The notes under the pieces: model-generated
Told to the model about the DNA's origin: nothing
Database searches by the model: none
The model's input: the letters and a program-made list of their open reading frames with translations, nothing else
Part shown: piece by piece, positions 34,024-46,481 of the stretch
Position numbering within the stretch: the stretch's first letter is position 1
How the letters are laid out: the number at the start of each line of letters is the position of its first letter
Made by a program: the position numbers and the translations under genes
From: a bacterium
GTDB lineage: Bacteria > SAR324 > XYD2-FULL-50-16
Direction: 5' to 3'
NCBI GenBank assembly: GCA_018829445.1
Contig: JAHJTV010000020.1
Span: 1-63,915 of the forward strand
DNA length: 63,915 nucleotides

Positions 34024-36072
34024 ATGTATTTAAAAAAAGATATTAAAATATTGACAATAGATGATGAATCTCTGATTCGTGAAAGCATCGTTGACTACCT
34101 TGAAGACAGCGGGTTTGAGGTGCTACAAGCCGAAAACGGTCGAATAGGGTTGGAAGTCTTTAGGAGTGAACTCCCGGACATCATATTGGTTGATCTTCGT
34201 ATGCCTGAAATAGACGGCTTGGATGTCTTGACAACGGTAACGAAGGAGGCTCCTGCTACTCCCATTATCGTGATATCAGGAACCGGTGTAATTCAGGATG
34301 TGATCGATGCATTGCGTCTGGGAGCATGGGATTATCTGGTAAAGCCAATCAGTGACCTGGCAGTGTTGGAACATGCAGTCAATAAGTGTCTTGAAAGAGC
34401 TGAGCTTCTAAAAGAGAACCAGCGTTACAAAGAAAACCTGGAAGTGGAAGTAAAGGCAAGTACCGCAGATCTGGTAAACCAAACAAAAGAGTTATTAAAG
34501 GCCAAAGAGGCAGCTGAAGAAGCTAATTCAGCCAAAAGCCGTTTTTTAACGACAATGAGTCATGAACTGAGAACGCCAATGAATGGTGTCCTTGGGATGG
34601 TGCAGTTAGCCTTGCTTTCGGATCTGACAGATCAACAAAGATATTATCTGGAGACTATCTCACAATCTGGCAGAGCGTTGATGGACATTCTGAATGAGAT
34701 TCTGGATCTTTCCAGAATCGAGGCAAACAAGATTGAATTGGAGTCGTTAGAGTTTAACCTGGGAGAAACTCTGGAAAGCATAGTCCGACTTTTCTCCGGA
34801 TCAGCGGATGCCAAAGGTCTTTATTTTAATTGTCGAATTCCCATCCATATTCCGGTAGAACTGATTGGTGATCCTAATCGCTTAAACCAGATTCTTTCCA
34901 ATTTAATTGCGAATGCTTTGAAGTTTACCGAGAGTGGTGAGATTAATTTGACGATCAATAAGCTAAAGGAAACTGAAGATAGCGTTAATCTCTTCTTCGG
35001 AGTTTCTGATACGGGAATTGGCATTTCGCAGGAAAAACTGAATATTATCTTTCAGCCATTTTCCCAGGTTGATAATACAACAACCAGGAAATATGGCGGG
35101 ACAGGATTAGGGTTGACGATAGTGAAGAGCCTCGTTGAGCTGATGGGTGGCACGATTAATGTTGAAAGTGAAGTTGGGGCAGGATCTACTTTCTGGATTA
35201 GCTTACCCTTTAAAAAACAGAAAAAAGCATTGAAGGAAAATACCATACCTGATTTGTCGGACAAAAGAATCCTCATTATAAACAATCACCAAGTCAGTAG
35301 AGATTTCCTTGAAAGACAGACAACCCAGTGGAAAATGGCAAATAAGGTTGTAACTTCCGGCAAAGATGCCATCAAACAGTTGAAGATTTCCGAAGAAAAG
35401 GAAAAACCGTTTGACGCTGTTATTATCGACTATCAATTGCCTGACATGAACGCCGTTCAATTGATTAACAAGATCGAGACGGAAACCAATTTGCAGAAAT
35501 CGAAGATTATTGTCATGACAGCCATTCAATTTGATGCCGTCCAGAAAGCAGCGAACGATTGTGGTGTCAGGCATTGTCTGGTCAAGCCGATTGTCCAGAC
35601 CTCCGTGTTACTAAGAGCATTACTGGATGTATTTAAGATCAAGGAATTGGATGAGCCTGCTGGGGAAAAAGCGAATAAATCAATAGTTAACAAAAGAAGC
35701 CATAATTTGTTAATTGTTGAAGATGATCTGGTTAATCAGCAGGTCATTGTAGGCATGCTTGAAAAAATAGGTTTTTCCGTTGATATTGCATCCGATGGTA
35801 AAGAAGCTCTGGAGTGTTGTATGGAAAAATCCTATGATATGATATTCATGGATTGCCTCATGCCGGAAATGGACGGATTTGAAGCAACCAGTGAAATACG
35901 AAATATGGAAAAGAGTGGTATTATGACCGGCCATGTTCCCATTGTTGCTTTTACTGCTAAAGCAATGAAGGGGGATCGGGAACTCTGTTTGGTTGCCGGA
36001 ATGGATGACTATTTGACAAAACCTGTAAGACTTGAAGACCTTCAAAAGGTTACAAGCAAGTATCTAAATTAA
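34024..36072 (+). CDS. Soluble hybrid histidine kinase, REC-HisKA-HATPase-REC-REC
   Basis: A 682-residue cytoplasmic protein without membrane segments. Domain order: receiver 1 (about 7-125; [19 protein letters not shown]), coiled coil, HisKA ([11 protein letters not shown], about 178-188), HATPase with [24 protein letters not shown] and GGTGLGLTI, then receiver 2 (about 415-540) and receiver 3 (about 560-682; [20 protein letters not shown]). Receiver 2 keeps the Asp in [10 protein letters not shown] but has INNH where the acidic metal-binding pair belongs, so it is probably not phosphorylated. With a receiver in front it may be controlled by another kinase. No DNA-binding output. Confidence 0.92.
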   Translation: MYLKKDIKILTIDDESLIRESIVDYLEDSGFEVLQAENGRIGLEVFRSELPDIILVDLRMPEIDGLDVLTTVTKEAPATPIIVISGTGVIQDVIDALRLGAWDYLVKPISDLAVLEHAVNKCLERAELLKENQRYKENLEVEVKASTADLVNQTKELLKAKEAAEEANSAKSRFLTTMSHELRTPMNGVLGMVQLALLSDLTDQQRYYLETISQSGRALMDILNEILDLSRIEANKIELESLEFNLGETLESIVRLFSGSADAKGLYFNCRIPIHIPVELIGDPNRLNQILSNLIANALKFTESGEINLTINKLKETEDSVNLFFGVSDTGIGISQEKLNIIFQPFSQVDNTTTRKYGGTGLGLTIVKSLVELMGGTINVESEVGAGSTFWISLPFKKQKKALKENTIPDLSDKRILIINNHQVSRDFLERQTTQWKMANKVVTSGKDAIKQLKISEEKEKPFDAVIIDYQLPDMNAVQLINKIETETNLQKSKIIVMTAIQFDAVQKAANDCGVRHCLVKPIVQTSVLLRALLDVFKIKELDEPAGEKANKSIVNKRSHNLLIVEDDLVNQQVIVGMLEKIGFSVDIASDGKEALECCMEKSYDMIFMDCLMPEMDGFEATSEIRNMEKSGIMTGHVPIVAFTAKAMKGDRELCLVAGMDDYLTKPVRLEDLQKVTSKYLN

Positions 36073-36111
36073 AAACGCTATACACACAACTGGTTACAAA
36101 AGTTCTAATTT

Positions 36112-36402
36112 ATGGAAGCCAAGATTATAATCAATAGAGATCAATTACTAGAGATTTCTGAAAGAAAAGTAAAACTACTTCAAAGTGTCATCAGTCAATT
36201 TGAATATATCGAATCAAATCCTGTATTTATTGAAGAGATCAGTGAAGCCTATCTGGATTTGGATCTTTCTGAAACTGAATTGATTAATGAAGAAGAAAAA
36301 AAAATAGCTTGTCCCGAATGTGCGTTTGAATGTTGCCAGATTCACAGCTTTTGTATGGCTTGTGGAGCTAAACTGCCAAATCCGTTCGGTATGGCAGTTT
36401 AG
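36112..36402 (+). CDS. Small protein with C-terminal zinc ribbon
   Basis: The 96-residue protein has a helical, acidic N-terminal two-thirds and a C-terminal CPEC...CCQIHSFCMACGAKLP segment with paired CxxC motifs that probably bind zinc. I recognise no family. It follows the kinase gene by 39 bases on the same strand and may be co-transcribed, perhaps as an adaptor, but no function can be assigned. Confidence 0.6.
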   Translation: MEAKIIINRDQLLEISERKVKLLQSVISQFEYIESNPVFIEEISEAYLDLDLSETELINEEEKKIACPECAFECCQIHSFCMACGAKLPNPFGMAV

Positions 36403-36514
36403 AGTTCGTTAACTAATAAATAACCTGGGATTTAATTTCCTGAAAAATATTTTTATGACATCAGAATATTAATCCCCAGCGAGCTTATGCTACGCCTCTT
36501 TTTCTTCAAATTCA

Positions 36515-38869
36515 TCACCGTATTTTTGAATACTTAAACATATTTTCCTCGGTCAGTTCCAAAAGAAAGGTGCCTTTAAGGTATTGAGTTTTCAAAAGTA
36601 CCTTGGCAAATGGTTTGATAACCATTCTGCTAAATGCATTCTTCAATGGTCGAGCACCATATTTATCATCGAATCCGGAAGCAATAATTCGATCTCGAAA
36701 ACTCTGCTGCAATTCGACTTCAATCTCCTTACCGGAGAGCTTTTGATTCAACAATTCAAGCTCTCTTTCCATAATGGCATTGATAACCTCTTTGGACAAA
36801 GACTCAAAATACAAAATTTCATCCAATCTCCCAATTAATTCAGGTTTTAAATAACTCTCATGGGTTTTAAGATTTGAAGTACAGAAAATTACCGTATTCT
36901 TGAAATTAACGGTTCTTCCCTGAGTATCGGTTAATCTCCCGTCATCAAGAATCTGCAACATAATATCACTGAAATCGATGTGCGCTTTTTCTATTTCATC
37001 AAACAGAATAACACTGTAAGGATTAAGCCGCACGGCTTCTGTGAGGACACCTCCCTTCTCGTATCCGATATACCCCGGAGGGGCTCCTATGAGTTTTGCT
37101 ACTGAATGCTGTTCACTATATTCACTTAAATCGATTCTTATAAGATGTCTTTCATCTCCGAATAAAAACTGGGCCAGGGCTTTAGCTGTTTCTGTCTTTC
37201 CAACTCCGGATGGCCCCATCAACAGAAAACTCCCCAGAGGTCGGCTTTGATCCGATAAACCGGCATGAGCTGCAATCAGGGTATCCGCGATCTCTGTCAG
37301 CGCCTTATTCTGCCCAAAAACTCTTGAACTTAAATAATCGTTCAATCCCAGCAGATTTTCCTGCTGTGTTCTCAGGATACGTTCAACAGGAACGCCAGTT
37401 GACCGCGAGATAACCTCTCCGATATGTTGTCTGCTCAATTTCCAGGACACATCATATTTCAGAAGCTCATTCTCTACATCTGGGATTTCTCCGTATTTTA
37501 AACGGGATGCTATTTCAAAATCACCTTCGGTTTCCGCTTTCTGCAATTGAAATTGCATCCGTTCCAATTGTTGCTTTAATTGGGATACTCTCTTTAAATC
37601 AAGGACTTTTTGATCCCATTTTCCCTTTTTCTCACTAAATTCTTCCTCGGAAGAGGTAATCTCCTTAACTAATTTTTTATCATTGGGGTTTGCTTTCGCC
37701 AATATCTTCTTACTCCGAATTGAAGCTTCAAGTTCCTCCAATTCGGGAGGTAAAGAATCAGCACTTAGCTTTAACCCGGCTGCAGCTTCATCTATTATAT
37801 CTATTGCCTTATCAGGCAGAAAACGATCAGAAATGAATTGATCCGACAGATAAGAAGCAGATACAATAGCCTCTTCTGTTATCTCAATACCATGATGGAT
37901 TTCCAGTTTTTCCTTTAAACCCATCAGTATTTGAATAGTATCATCCTTACTTGGCTCTGCTACCCGCACTTTATGGAATCTCCTTTCCAGGGCGGAATCG
38001 GATTCGATATATTTTTTGTACTCTTCTTGGGTAGTAGCTCCGATACAGTTGAGCTCCCCCCTTGATAAAGCCGGTTTTAGAAGATTGGCAGCATCCATTG
38101 CCCCTTCTGTTTTACCGGCGCCAATCAACAGATGAATTTCGTCGATAAAGATTATTGCTTCTCTACCCTTATTTTTTATAAAACGAACCAGCTGATTAAC
38201 CCTCTCCTCAAATTCCCCGCGAAATTTGGTTCCAGCCATCAGTGATCCAATATTTAAGGCATAGATTGTTTTGCCCAGGATAATATCAGGCACCTGGTTT
38301 TTTTGAATCAGGCCGGCCAATCCCTCAACAATTGCCGTTTTTCCTACACCGGGTGAGCCAACCAGAACTGGATTATTTTTTGTTCTTCTGCACAATATTT
38401 CCTGCACTCTTCGAATTTCCGTGGCCCTCCCGATAACAGGGTCCAATTTGCCTTCATCTGCTAAACGGTTTAGATTCTCCAGAAATTCAGGTGTTTCATC
38501 CTCAACTGTTTCAGGGATCTCCATTGACAGCTGAGGAAAGAATTTTTTTAAGTGACGAAGTAAATCTGCTTCGATTATGTTTTCTCTTCCTGCTTGGATA
38601 GCATCAGAGGAAGCCAAGGTAAACCATTCAGAAAGTTTTGAAGAGGGGCGGATGTCAGCTAGTGAAATCCTTTCCATTGTTGGAAGCTGATCTAATAAGC
38701 CTTTAACCAGTTTGAGATCCTCTTTGAGATGCTTCGAGGAGACAGAGGAGGGATTTTTAACAAGTCCCCACAACAGATGCATTTCTGTAAGCTCGCTATT
38801 TTTTCGTTTTAACGCTTCCGCCTGGGCAAGTTCAATAGAGGCTAATACTGTAGAATCAAAATTGTTCAT
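36515..38869 (-). CDS. ClpB-type AAA+ disaggregase, unusually short
   Basis: Two AAA+ modules are present: D1 with [15 protein letters not shown] (Walker A), [10 protein letters not shown] (Walker B) and arginine finger SALERRF; D2 with [15 protein letters not shown] and [12 protein letters not shown] ClpB-like N-domain and a coiled-coil M-domain (about 400-500, ending [15 protein letters not shown]) mark it as ClpB rather than ClpA/C, and no ClpP-binding IGF-type loop is seen. It has 784 residues against about 860. About 25 residues are missing between the sensor TSNL and [11 protein letters not shown], where the usual sequence is RPEFxNRxDE. It may be a specialised paralogue; another clpB elsewhere is possible. 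Confidence 0.87.
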   Translation of the reverse strand: MNNFDSTVLASIELAQAEALKRKNSELTEMHLLWGLVKNPSSVSSKHLKEDLKLVKGLLDQLPTMERISLADIRPSSKLSEWFTLASSDAIQAGRENIIEADLLRHLKKFFPQLSMEIPETVEDETPEFLENLNRLADEGKLDPVIGRATEIRRVQEILCRRTKNNPVLVGSPGVGKTAIVEGLAGLIQKNQVPDIILGKTIYALNIGSLMAGTKFRGEFEERVNQLVRFIKNKGREAIIFIDEIHLLIGAGKTEGAMDAANLLKPALSRGELNCIGATTQEEYKKYIESDSALERRFHKVRVAEPSKDDTIQILMGLKEKLEIHHGIEITEEAIVSASYLSDQFISDRFLPDKAIDIIDEAAAGLKLSADSLPPELEELEASIRSKKILAKANPNDKKLVKEITSSEEEFSEKKGKWDQKVLDLKRVSQLKQQLERMQFQLQKAETEGDFEIASRLKYGEIPDVENELLKYDVSWKLSRQHIGEVISRSTGVPVERILRTQQENLLGLNDYLSSRVFGQNKALTEIADTLIAAHAGLSDQSRPLGSFLLMGPSGVGKTETAKALAQFLFGDERHLIRIDLSEYSEQHSVAKLIGAPPGYIGYEKGGVLTEAVRLNPYSVILFDEIEKAHIDFSDIMLQILDDGRLTDTQGRTVNFKNTVIFCTSNLKTHESYLKPELIGRLDEILYFESLSKEVINAIMERELELLNQKLSGKEIEVELQQSFRDRIIASGFDDKYGARPLKNAFSRMVIKPFAKVLLKTQYLKGTFLLELTEENMFKYSKIR

Positions 38870-39185
38870 TTCAAATCTCCGTTTTTATTTTTATAATACT
38901 ATTTTAAGTGAATGTGATTATACTGAAGTTGTATTTGATTTCTGCGTTTTTAAAATCTTTTTCACGGTTTTGATAAAACATCCTCAACTTTTTTGTAAAT
39001 CTATGAAACAGCCTAAACACTTCTTCGATTTGTATTGAATTATTTTGCTGACCATCGGGATTTTTTTAGTCAAGTTTTTTGTTTGATTGCATTAATTCTA
39101 ATAAACGTAAAAATTTTTATCAGGTATAGAAGTTGTTGCAAATTGAATACCATGCTTAACAAAATTATAATATCATATACTTACA

Positions 39186-39420
39186 CTACATAAAAAGTGC
39201 CATAGGCCAAAATGGCAGATCTGATATCTGAGCAATAAAATCAACCGGAGATACATCACCAAAAACAGCATTGAGTGCAGCCTCTTATGGTTTTATTGAT
39301 GGCAGGATTCTCCTGTAAAGGATAGCGTGTAATATTAAAGAATTCCAGAACGTACCCTTTTTTATAGAAATGATATGTCGTAACAGGCAAATCGAAAAAT
39401 AGATTAATTCACTGCGGATA
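39186..39420 (-). pseudogene. Possible decayed IS3-type transposase end
   Basis: On the minus strand one frame reads GYVLEFFNITRYPLQEN and, after a frame change, ALNAVFGDVSPVDFIAQ. This resembles the end of IS3-family integrase-type transposases (YIEFYN...R...LGYLSPVDFE). The resemblance is short and by eye. The rest of the 572-base gap between clpB and the peptidase gene shows nothing recognisable. Confidence 0.25.
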
Positions 39421-39441
39421 ATTTCATCAATAGGAGTATAC

Positions 39442-40869
39442 ATGTCGTTTGATACCGAAACACTAAAAAGGTTTATAAATGATAAATGGGATCATTCAAT
39501 TATTCAGAACCTTTCAGATTATATTAAAATTCCGAATAAATCCCCTGCATTCGATAAAAACTGGCAGAATAATGGGTTCATTGATCAGGTAGTAAAAAAT
39601 GTTGCTGAATGGTGTCAACAGCAGAATGTTTTTGGATTGAAGCTATCCATCGAAAGAATTGAAGGGCGAACGCCTTTACTATTCATCGATGTGGATAGTT
39701 CAGGAAACGATAGCGATTCAGTTAAGACCGTATTGCTTTATGGCCATCTTGATAAACAACCTGAAATGGTTGGTTGGGATGAGGATAAGGGCCCCTGGAA
39801 GCCTGTTATGATCGATGATAAATTGTATGGCAGGGGAGCTGCTGATGATGGTTATGCGGTTTTTTCTGCCATTACTGCTATTAAAGCCTTACAGGAACAA
39901 GGAGTACCTCATGCCCGCTGTGTTCTGATCATAGAATCGTGTGAGGAGGGTGGAAGCAGCGATCTACCCTTTTACATCGATAAGCTTCAGAATAAAATCG
40001 GGACACCGGATTTGGTTATCTGTCTCGATTCCGGATGTGGAAATTATGATCAACTCTGGCTTACGACATCACTTAGGGGTGCGATCATCGGAGAATTGAG
40101 TGTTGAATTATTGAAAGAGGGGATTCATTCCGGTAACGGTGGGGGGGTTATCGCTTCAAGTTTTCGAGTTTTAAGGGATATCCTGGACCGCCTTGAAGAC
40201 ACAAAAACCGGTAGGATTTTAATTGATGGAGTTAATAGCGCAATTCCTGATAAACGAGTTCTTCAGGCAGAAAAAGCTGCCGAGGTATTAGGAAAGGACT
40301 TTGAAAAATCATTCCCTTTACTCGAAAATGTTAAAATGGTTTCTGATGATCCAAAAGAGCTTATTCTGAATCGTACGTGGCGTCCAAGCCTTTCCTACAC
40401 GGGTATTGATGGCATTCCCAATTCATCTGAGGCGGGGAATGTTTTACGACCCTTTACATCAATGAAATTATCCTTGCGTCTTCCTCCCACAATTGACGCC
40501 AAAAAAATAATTAACCACTTGAAAGAGATACTTGAATCCAAGCCTCCCTATAATGCAAAAGTCCAGTTTAAGGTACTTGACAGCACCAAGGGCTGGAACT
40601 CTCCCGAATTAAGTGGATGGCTTGAGAAAGCTCTGGATGAGGCTTCTTTGACCTATTTTGGTAGAGGTCCAGTATTTATGGGTGAAGGTGGTTCAATTCC
40701 ATTTATGAATTTACTGGCAACCAAGTTTCCTGAAGCCCAGTTCATGATAACCGGTGTGCTGGGTCCACATTCCAATGCACATGGACCCAACGAGTTTTTA
40801 CATATTCCTACGGTAAAGAAACTAACCTGCTGTATAGCCCAGGTGTTGTCTTCACATGCCGTGACATGA
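39442..40869 (+). CDS. M20-family metallopeptidase (dipeptidase-like)
   Basis: Zinc-dependent cytosolic peptidase, 475 residues, of the CNDP/DapE-like M20 family. The metal ligands are visible in order: His in LYGHLDKQP (about 113), Asp in GRGAADDGY (bridging, about 136), the Glu pair in ESCEEGGSS (about 171), Asp in CLDSGCGN and His in SNAHGPNE near the C-terminus. The dimerisation lid domain lies between about 215 and 380. GTATAC-less upstream sequence contains AATAGGAGTATAC, giving a good binding site (GGAG) before the ATG. It is monocistronic. Confidence 0.92.
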   Translation: MSFDTETLKRFINDKWDHSIIQNLSDYIKIPNKSPAFDKNWQNNGFIDQVVKNVAEWCQQQNVFGLKLSIERIEGRTPLLFIDVDSSGNDSDSVKTVLLYGHLDKQPEMVGWDEDKGPWKPVMIDDKLYGRGAADDGYAVFSAITAIKALQEQGVPHARCVLIIESCEEGGSSDLPFYIDKLQNKIGTPDLVICLDSGCGNYDQLWLTTSLRGAIIGELSVELLKEGIHSGNGGGVIASSFRVLRDILDRLEDTKTGRILIDGVNSAIPDKRVLQAEKAAEVLGKDFEKSFPLLENVKMVSDDPKELILNRTWRPSLSYTGIDGIPNSSEAGNVLRPFTSMKLSLRLPPTIDAKKIINHLKEILESKPPYNAKVQFKVLDSTKGWNSPELSGWLEKALDEASLTYFGRGPVFMGEGGSIPFMNLLATKFPEAQFMITGVLGPHSNAHGPNEFLHIPTVKKLTCCIAQVLSSHAVT

Positions 40870-41357
40870 TCTATGCATTTGGCATAGCTGTAAAAAGCTA
40901 TGGATTTAATTTACGGAGTCATATAAAAAATACAATCTGGAGTCTGCAGTTTTACCGGATGCGTTTTGAATTCTTATGTTACCTATTTTTTTTTTAACCT
41001 TGGATTAACCAGAGAATGGTTGTCTTAAATCTGAATGATATAATTGAATTGAAATAGGTCAAACAAACAGAGGATACTTTTTATACCTTGTTATCTATGA
41101 TTTGATAACGTACTATCTTGCGTATGCGATAATAGTTAATTGATAATCCTTGCAAATCTTTTGCTGACAGGGATACAAAGTAACAAGATATAAGTCATTG
41201 AAGGAAGTTCATCTGATTGAATAAGGTTTCGACCAGGAGGTAGAATGATGTTTTGTGTTAATCTATCGGTATAAGTCTTCATTTGAATTAAGAAAAAAAA
41301 TCTTTGAACCGCATTGAGCAAGATTGATACGTCTAAGATCTACTGTACTTAGAGCTT
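40870..41357. other. Intergenic region, no gene seen
   Basis: The 488 bases between the M20 peptidase and the next kinase are AT-rich and full of stops. A 61-codon frame on the minus strand (41136-41321) resembles no protein and has no ribosome binding site. No strong stem-loop was found. Confidence 0.5.
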
Positions 41358-43067
41358 ATGTATAGAATATTGATTGCAGATGATAATGAGAGCATTCACA
41401 GAGATTTTGAGAAGATACTCTCATCGAAAACTGAAGAAAATGAAGAGATGAGAAATCTGGAACGGCAGTTGTTTTCGTCAGATGTACGAAAAGAGCGCTA
41501 CCAGATTCATCTCACAAAGGGCTTTGCAATTGATCATGCTTATCAAGGAGATGAAGCCTTGATAATGGTCAGACAGGCAGCCGCAGAAGAGAATCCTTTT
41601 TCATTGATCTTCATGGATATCCGGATGCCACCCGGATACAACGGGATCACGACAGTCTCCAGAATCTGGCAGGAGTTTCCGGACATTGAAATAGTCTTAT
41701 GTACAGCTCATTCAGACTATACATTAGAAGAAATTGTCGCAGAATTGGGTATGACGGATCAACTGATGTTTATTCGGAAACCGTTTGATAGTGTCATGGT
41801 TATCCAAATGGCATTGGCGCTTACAAAAAAATGGTCGCTCAGTCAAAAAACAAAACAATATATCAAAGAGTTAAAAGGGACAAACAAGCAGTTAAAAATT
41901 GCCAAAGAACAAGCAGAGGCTGCAAACGAAGCTAAATCGGATTTTCTTGCCAATATGTCACATGAATTGAGGACACCCATGAACGGTGTACTTGGGATGG
42001 CTGAAATCGTTTTGCAGTCGGATTTATCTCCAAAGCAACGGGACAGTATTGAAACCATTTTCAATTCCGGTCGGGCTCTACTTAAGATATTAAATGACAT
42101 TTTGGATCTATCAAAAATTGAAGCTGAGAAGTTTGTCATCGAGGAGCTGGATTTCAGCCTTGCCAAGATAATCAAGGGCATTATCAATCTTTTCTCGGTA
42201 ACAGCTGAATCCAAAGGACTGATACTTAATTATTCGATCGACAAGAAAATATGTGATTCTTTGCAGGGTGATCCCAATCGGCTAAACCAGATCCTATCAA
42301 ATCTATTAGCAAACGCACTGAAATTTTCAAAAGAGGGGGAAGTCAATCTCAGTATCACAATGGTGGAGGAGGGGGAAAAGCATATCAAATTGAAATTCGA
42401 AATCAGCGACCAAGGCATAGGTATTCCTAACGACTCTATCAATAAAATTTTTCAGGCTTTTACTCAAGCTGACACTTCTTCCACCAGACGTTATGGTGGA
42501 ACGGGTTTAGGCTTGCCCATCGTAAAAAATCTGGTGGGATTAATGGGAGGAGAAGTAGGTGTTAAAAGCAAAGTTGGGGTTGGAAGTCAGTTTTGGGTTA
42601 CACTGCCCTTTATTAAAAAGGATTCTGTACAGATTCATGACCTGTCCGTCTATGAACCATTAGAGACTGTTTCCAAATCAAAATCGGGAAAAAACAAGAA
42701 ACTGCTGGTAGTGGAAGATGACAAAGTTAATCAAGCTATCATGACCGGTATGCTAGAGAAGCTGGGATACGATGTGGATATCACCTCCAACGGGATTGAA
42801 GCTTTAAACAACCTCAAGAAAAACAAATATGATTTAATATTTATGGATTGTCTGATGCCTCAAATGGATGGTTTTGAAACAACCACAATTATCAGAAAGT
42901 TGGAAAAGAAACAACACTCCCTATCAACCATACCGATTGTTGCAATAACTGCTAAGGCAATGAAAGATGACAGGCAAAAATGCCTTGAAATCGGTATGGA
43001 TGAATTTATTACTAAACCAATTCTAATGAAGGATTTGAAAAACGCCCTGGTAAAATTTAATCTTTAA
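41358..43067 (+). CDS. Soluble hybrid histidine kinase, REC-HisKA-HATPase-REC
   Basis: A 569-residue cytoplasmic protein. The N-terminal receiver (about 1-160) is of an expanded type with an insertion after the first helix; its Asp lies in [13 protein letters not shown] and the Lys in FIRKPFD. Then come HisKA ([15 protein letters not shown]), HATPase ([35 protein letters not shown]) and a C-terminal receiver ([28 protein letters not shown]). It closely parallels the kinase at 34 kb, lacking the degenerate middle receiver. No response regulator with an output domain is adjacent. Confidence 0.92.
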   Translation: MYRILIADDNESIHRDFEKILSSKTEENEEMRNLERQLFSSDVRKERYQIHLTKGFAIDHAYQGDEALIMVRQAAAEENPFSLIFMDIRMPPGYNGITTVSRIWQEFPDIEIVLCTAHSDYTLEEIVAELGMTDQLMFIRKPFDSVMVIQMALALTKKWSLSQKTKQYIKELKGTNKQLKIAKEQAEAANEAKSDFLANMSHELRTPMNGVLGMAEIVLQSDLSPKQRDSIETIFNSGRALLKILNDILDLSKIEAEKFVIEELDFSLAKIIKGIINLFSVTAESKGLILNYSIDKKICDSLQGDPNRLNQILSNLLANALKFSKEGEVNLSITMVEEGEKHIKLKFEISDQGIGIPNDSINKIFQAFTQADTSSTRRYGGTGLGLPIVKNLVGLMGGEVGVKSKVGVGSQFWVTLPFIKKDSVQIHDLSVYEPLETVSKSKSGKNKKLLVVEDDKVNQAIMTGMLEKLGYDVDITSNGIEALNNLKKNKYDLIFMDCLMPQMDGFETTTIIRKLEKKQHSLSTIPIVAITAKAMKDDRQKCLEIGMDEFITKPILMKDLKNALVKFNL

Positions 43068-43194
43068 AAATTTGTCTCTCTTGATGTTTTAAAGACAAGA
43101 TAATCGAAAAAAGCTTTATTCCCCATTTTCAGGATATTTACATCTCAAATGGTGTTTTTGTGACAGAAGAAAACAGTGCTTTTACCAGCTTCTA

Positions 43195-43581
43195 TTAATC
43201 CAGTACATGATTGTCTAAAATGAAACAGGTGAATGATCCTTTAAAAACCGGCACGCCATCTCTGGTCACCCCAACATCAACAAATCTTTTTTTCTTATCT
43301 GTACTGCTAATGATTGCCTCAGCGATAACGGTATCTCCAACTCTGACAGGTTTTAAGAATTTGGATTCGGAAGAGCCGAGAACCACGTTGGGATCGTTAA
43401 CAGCTAACATCGCCGCATAATCCGCCAATCCAAAAATAAATCCCCCGTGAATCAGCCCTTTTTCATCAACGGCCATTTTTGAGGAAGTGATTAATTCGAT
43501 TCTGCTGTAATTTGTTTTTAATTCTAAAGGGTTGCCGCATAGCGTTGGATCAATAAGTTTATGGGTCCTGATTGAATTCAT
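43195..43581 (-). CDS. Hotdog-fold thioesterase (PaaI/4HBT type)
   Basis: The 128-residue protein has the family motif with EKGLIHGGFIFGLADYAAM (HGG followed by an acidic residue in the long helix) and FLKPVRVGDTVIAEA, the usual strands of acyl-CoA thioesterases. The acyl substrate cannot be inferred. The ATG at 43581 is taken as start; an in-frame GTG at 43593 is possible. It lies between two kinase genes and shows no operon partner. Confidence 0.85.
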   Translation of the reverse strand: MNSIRTHKLIDPTLCGNPLELKTNYSRIELITSSKMAVDEKGLIHGGFIFGLADYAAMLAVNDPNVVLGSSESKFLKPVRVGDTVIAEAIISSTDKKKRFVDVGVTRDGVPVFKGSFTCFILDNHVLD

Positions 43582-43682
43582 TTGCAGTCTCACAATTATG
43601 TGTAAATGGGTTATAGTTTGAACTTGAATGGAATATGTTTTAATATTGATGAATGCTGTAATATTTGGAATTGATTTCTAAC

Positions 43683-46481
43683 TTAAGCTTTCATAATGGT
43701 CCATTTTTCGATGGCGTCGGATAAGGACTTTATATTAATTGGCTTCGAAATGTAGTCATTCATTCCAGCTTCAAGGCATTTCTCCCTATCACCTTTCATG
43801 GCATTCGCGGTCATTGCGATAACAGGTATGTCGTGATTTAAAACCCTGCTTTCCTGGTCCCTGATATGCCTTGCTGCATCATAGCCGTCCATTTCCGGCA
43901 TCTGACAATCCATTAATATCAGATCATATTCAGCTTTTTCAAGGGTCTCAATCGCCTCTCTGCCGTTGTTTGCAATATCAGCATCATATCCTATTTTACT
44001 TAGTACCTTCAAAGCAACTTTCTGGTTGATTTTATTGTCTTCGACCAACAGTAACCGTATGATATTTTTCCCTTTTTCATCAACATTATGCCTTGTAACA
44101 ATCCCGGCTTTTGAGGATTCACTTGATGCTTCAAAGCCGAGGACTATTAAAAGAGTTTTATAGAGCTGGGATTGTCTGACCGGTTTTGTCAGATAGGCGG
44201 AAAAACCTGCTTTCTCAAATCGAACAGCGTCGCCTCGTTCTCCCATGGAGGTGAGCAATACCAGCGCGGTTTGGTTAATAACGGGGTTACTCTTGATCTG
44301 TTTTCCCAGTGTTTCCCCGTTGATGCCAGGCATGAATTTATCAAGAATTGCTATATGAAAAGGCATTTCCTGATAGACTGCATTTTTTAGTTTGAGCATG
44401 GCAACATGAGCATTTTCTGAAGTCTCAACATCAACATCCCAGGTAAAAAGCAGATTGGAGAGCATGGCGCGTGAAGAAGCATTATCATCCACAACCAATA
44501 TTCGCTTTCCACTTAAGGATTTTTCCGATCGATCCTGGCTACCTGCTCTCTTTTGGATAATCTGCTTTTCAAAAGGGATTATGAACCAAAATTGTGACCC
44601 TTCACCGATTCTGCTTTGTACGCCGATTTCACCTCCCATCAGCTCCACGAGTTGTTTGGATATGGTTAAACCTAACCCAGTACCTCCATATTTTCGAGTA
44701 GTCGAGCTATCAGCCTGTGTGAATGACTCAAACAGAGAATCGATCTTGTCTTCGGGGATGCCAATTCCAGTATCATAAACATTAAAGTGAATTTTGGCTA
44801 TATGATCGCTTTCGGATAACAGGCTGACTTTTAATACAATCTCCCCTTTTTTAGTGAATTTTATGGCATTACCAATTAAATTAGTCAAAATCTGGCGTAA
44901 TCGTCCCGGATCACCTTTCAATTGAGACGGAACGTTGTTGTCTACGGAACTGATTAATTCGGTATCGGGACTATCGATCCTAACCGCCAGGATATCGATC
45001 ATGTTTTCCACGGTGGAATGGAGGTTAAAGTCACTTTGTTCCAGCTCCATTTTTCCGGCTTCAATCTTGGAAAAATCCAGGATGTCATTGATTATGGTTA
45101 ACAGGGAATCTGCACTGTCCTTTACAGTTTCCGCACATTCTTTCTGTTCTGTTGTCAAATCGGTATTGAGTAGAAGATGAGTCATCGCCATAACTCCATT
45201 CATGGGTGTCCGAATTTCATGACTCATATTGGCTAAAAACTCACTCTTGGAACGATTTGCCTTATCAGCTGCGAGTACCAGCTGCTTCTCCCTTTTTAAC
45301 GCTTCCTCCAACTTAAGATTGGCTTCTTCAGCTTTTTGTCGTGCCAGATTTGCATCCTCCATCATCGCCAGTACTTCTTTACGGCTTTCTTCGATCTTTT
45401 CATTACGTTCTTCCAGCTGTTGACTGTACATTTCTGCCACACCTTTGGAGTACTTTAGCAGTTCTTCGGTTTGCTTTCGTTCTATGATGTCTATCATAAT
45501 CCCTCGAAAGCCCACGACACTGTTATTATTTACTATGGGAGCAGAATACTGAAGTACCGGAAAAGTACTGCCATCTTTGCGAAGGGCGATATATTCAGCT
45601 GAATCTGATCGTTCATTATTGCGAACTCTTTCCAGATTCTTTCGCAATTTCTCTTTTTCCTCTTCAATGAAAATATCAAAAAAGGTTAACCCGCTTTCAA
45701 GCTCCTTGTTTGTCAGACCAAAGTATTCAAGCCCATATCTATTCATAAAATTGAACTTGGTCTCCCCATCAATTTCAAAAATAACCTGGGGCAGATTATT
45801 TGCAAATTCAAAAAAGTTGACTTCACTTTGCCGTAAGGCATCTTTTGTATGTTTTTGATCCGTTATATCAATTGAAACGGCTATAATTCCGGCAATTTGC
45901 CCTTCAGCATCGTAATAGGGAGCTTTGGAGCTCAATAACCAACCGGTTTTACCGTTCAAAGTGGTGAACTGCTCTTCCAGATTGCAGATGGGCATTTTAT
46001 TGTCCAGTATTTTTTTGTCCTGCTCTTCCAACATTGTAGCCATTTCATCAGAGAAAAAATCGGAATCGGATTTTCCTTTAATGTCATCCTCAGCATTAAT
46101 CAACTGTAAAAAGGCAAAATTAGCATTGGTGTATTTGTGGTTTACATCTTTAAACAAAACATATGCCGGTATCGATGATAACAGGGCTTTTTGTCTCTCT
46201 TCCAACTCCCTCTGATTGTTTTCTTTAATACTGTTTCGTGATCTGGATAGGTGATGATAACGGAAGCGAAGAATCAAAATGATGAACAGGAGCCAGATTA
46301 AGACTAGAAAGGCGATGTGGAGATTGATAATCGACGGTTTCTGCTGAAAATTGAATTGATAGAAAATGGAGAAAATTGTAGCTATGCTGGTTATTGATAA
46401 AACAATGAATGTATAATAATAAACTTTAGAATGCTGGAGCGGTGAACTTAGTTGAGGTTCCATAGTGTCAACATTTCCCAA
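43683..46481 (-). CDS. Membrane hybrid histidine kinase with two PAS domains, BarA-like
   Basis: A 932-residue protein with two N-terminal membrane helices (about 24-43 and 52-72) and almost no periplasmic loop, so sensing is probably in the membrane or cytosol. Two PAS domains (about 95-215 and 220-340) are followed by a coiled coil (about 345-415), HisKA ([15 protein letters not shown]), HATPase ([16 protein letters not shown]) and two receivers ([10 protein letters not shown] with [22 protein letters not shown] with [12 protein letters not shown]). No Hpt domain is present, so phosphotransfer onward needs another protein. Confidence 0.93.
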   Translation of the reverse strand: MGNVDTMEPQLSSPLQHSKVYYYTFIVLSITSIATIFSIFYQFNFQQKPSIINLHIAFLVLIWLLFIILILRFRYHHLSRSRNSIKENNQRELEERQKALLSSIPAYVLFKDVNHKYTNANFAFLQLINAEDDIKGKSDSDFFSDEMATMLEEQDKKILDNKMPICNLEEQFTTLNGKTGWLLSSKAPYYDAEGQIAGIIAVSIDITDQKHTKDALRQSEVNFFEFANNLPQVIFEIDGETKFNFMNRYGLEYFGLTNKELESGLTFFDIFIEEEKEKLRKNLERVRNNERSDSAEYIALRKDGSTFPVLQYSAPIVNNNSVVGFRGIMIDIIERKQTEELLKYSKGVAEMYSQQLEERNEKIEESRKEVLAMMEDANLARQKAEEANLKLEEALKREKQLVLAADKANRSKSEFLANMSHEIRTPMNGVMAMTHLLLNTDLTTEQKECAETVKDSADSLLTIINDILDFSKIEAGKMELEQSDFNLHSTVENMIDILAVRIDSPDTELISSVDNNVPSQLKGDPGRLRQILTNLIGNAIKFTKKGEIVLKVSLLSESDHIAKIHFNVYDTGIGIPEDKIDSLFESFTQADSSTTRKYGGTGLGLTISKQLVELMGGEIGVQSRIGEGSQFWFIIPFEKQIIQKRAGSQDRSEKSLSGKRILVVDDNASSRAMLSNLLFTWDVDVETSENAHVAMLKLKNAVYQEMPFHIAILDKFMPGINGETLGKQIKSNPVINQTALVLLTSMGERGDAVRFEKAGFSAYLTKPVRQSQLYKTLLIVLGFEASSESSKAGIVTRHNVDEKGKNIIRLLLVEDNKINQKVALKVLSKIGYDADIANNGREAIETLEKAEYDLILMDCQMPEMDGYDAARHIRDQESRVLNHDIPVIAMTANAMKGDREKCLEAGMNDYISKPINIKSLSDAIEKWTIMKA

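Noticed and set aside
41136..41321. 61-codon minus-strand ORF upstream of a kinase gene
   Set aside because: No ribosome binding site, no recognisable sequence, and located in the probable promoter region of the kinase.
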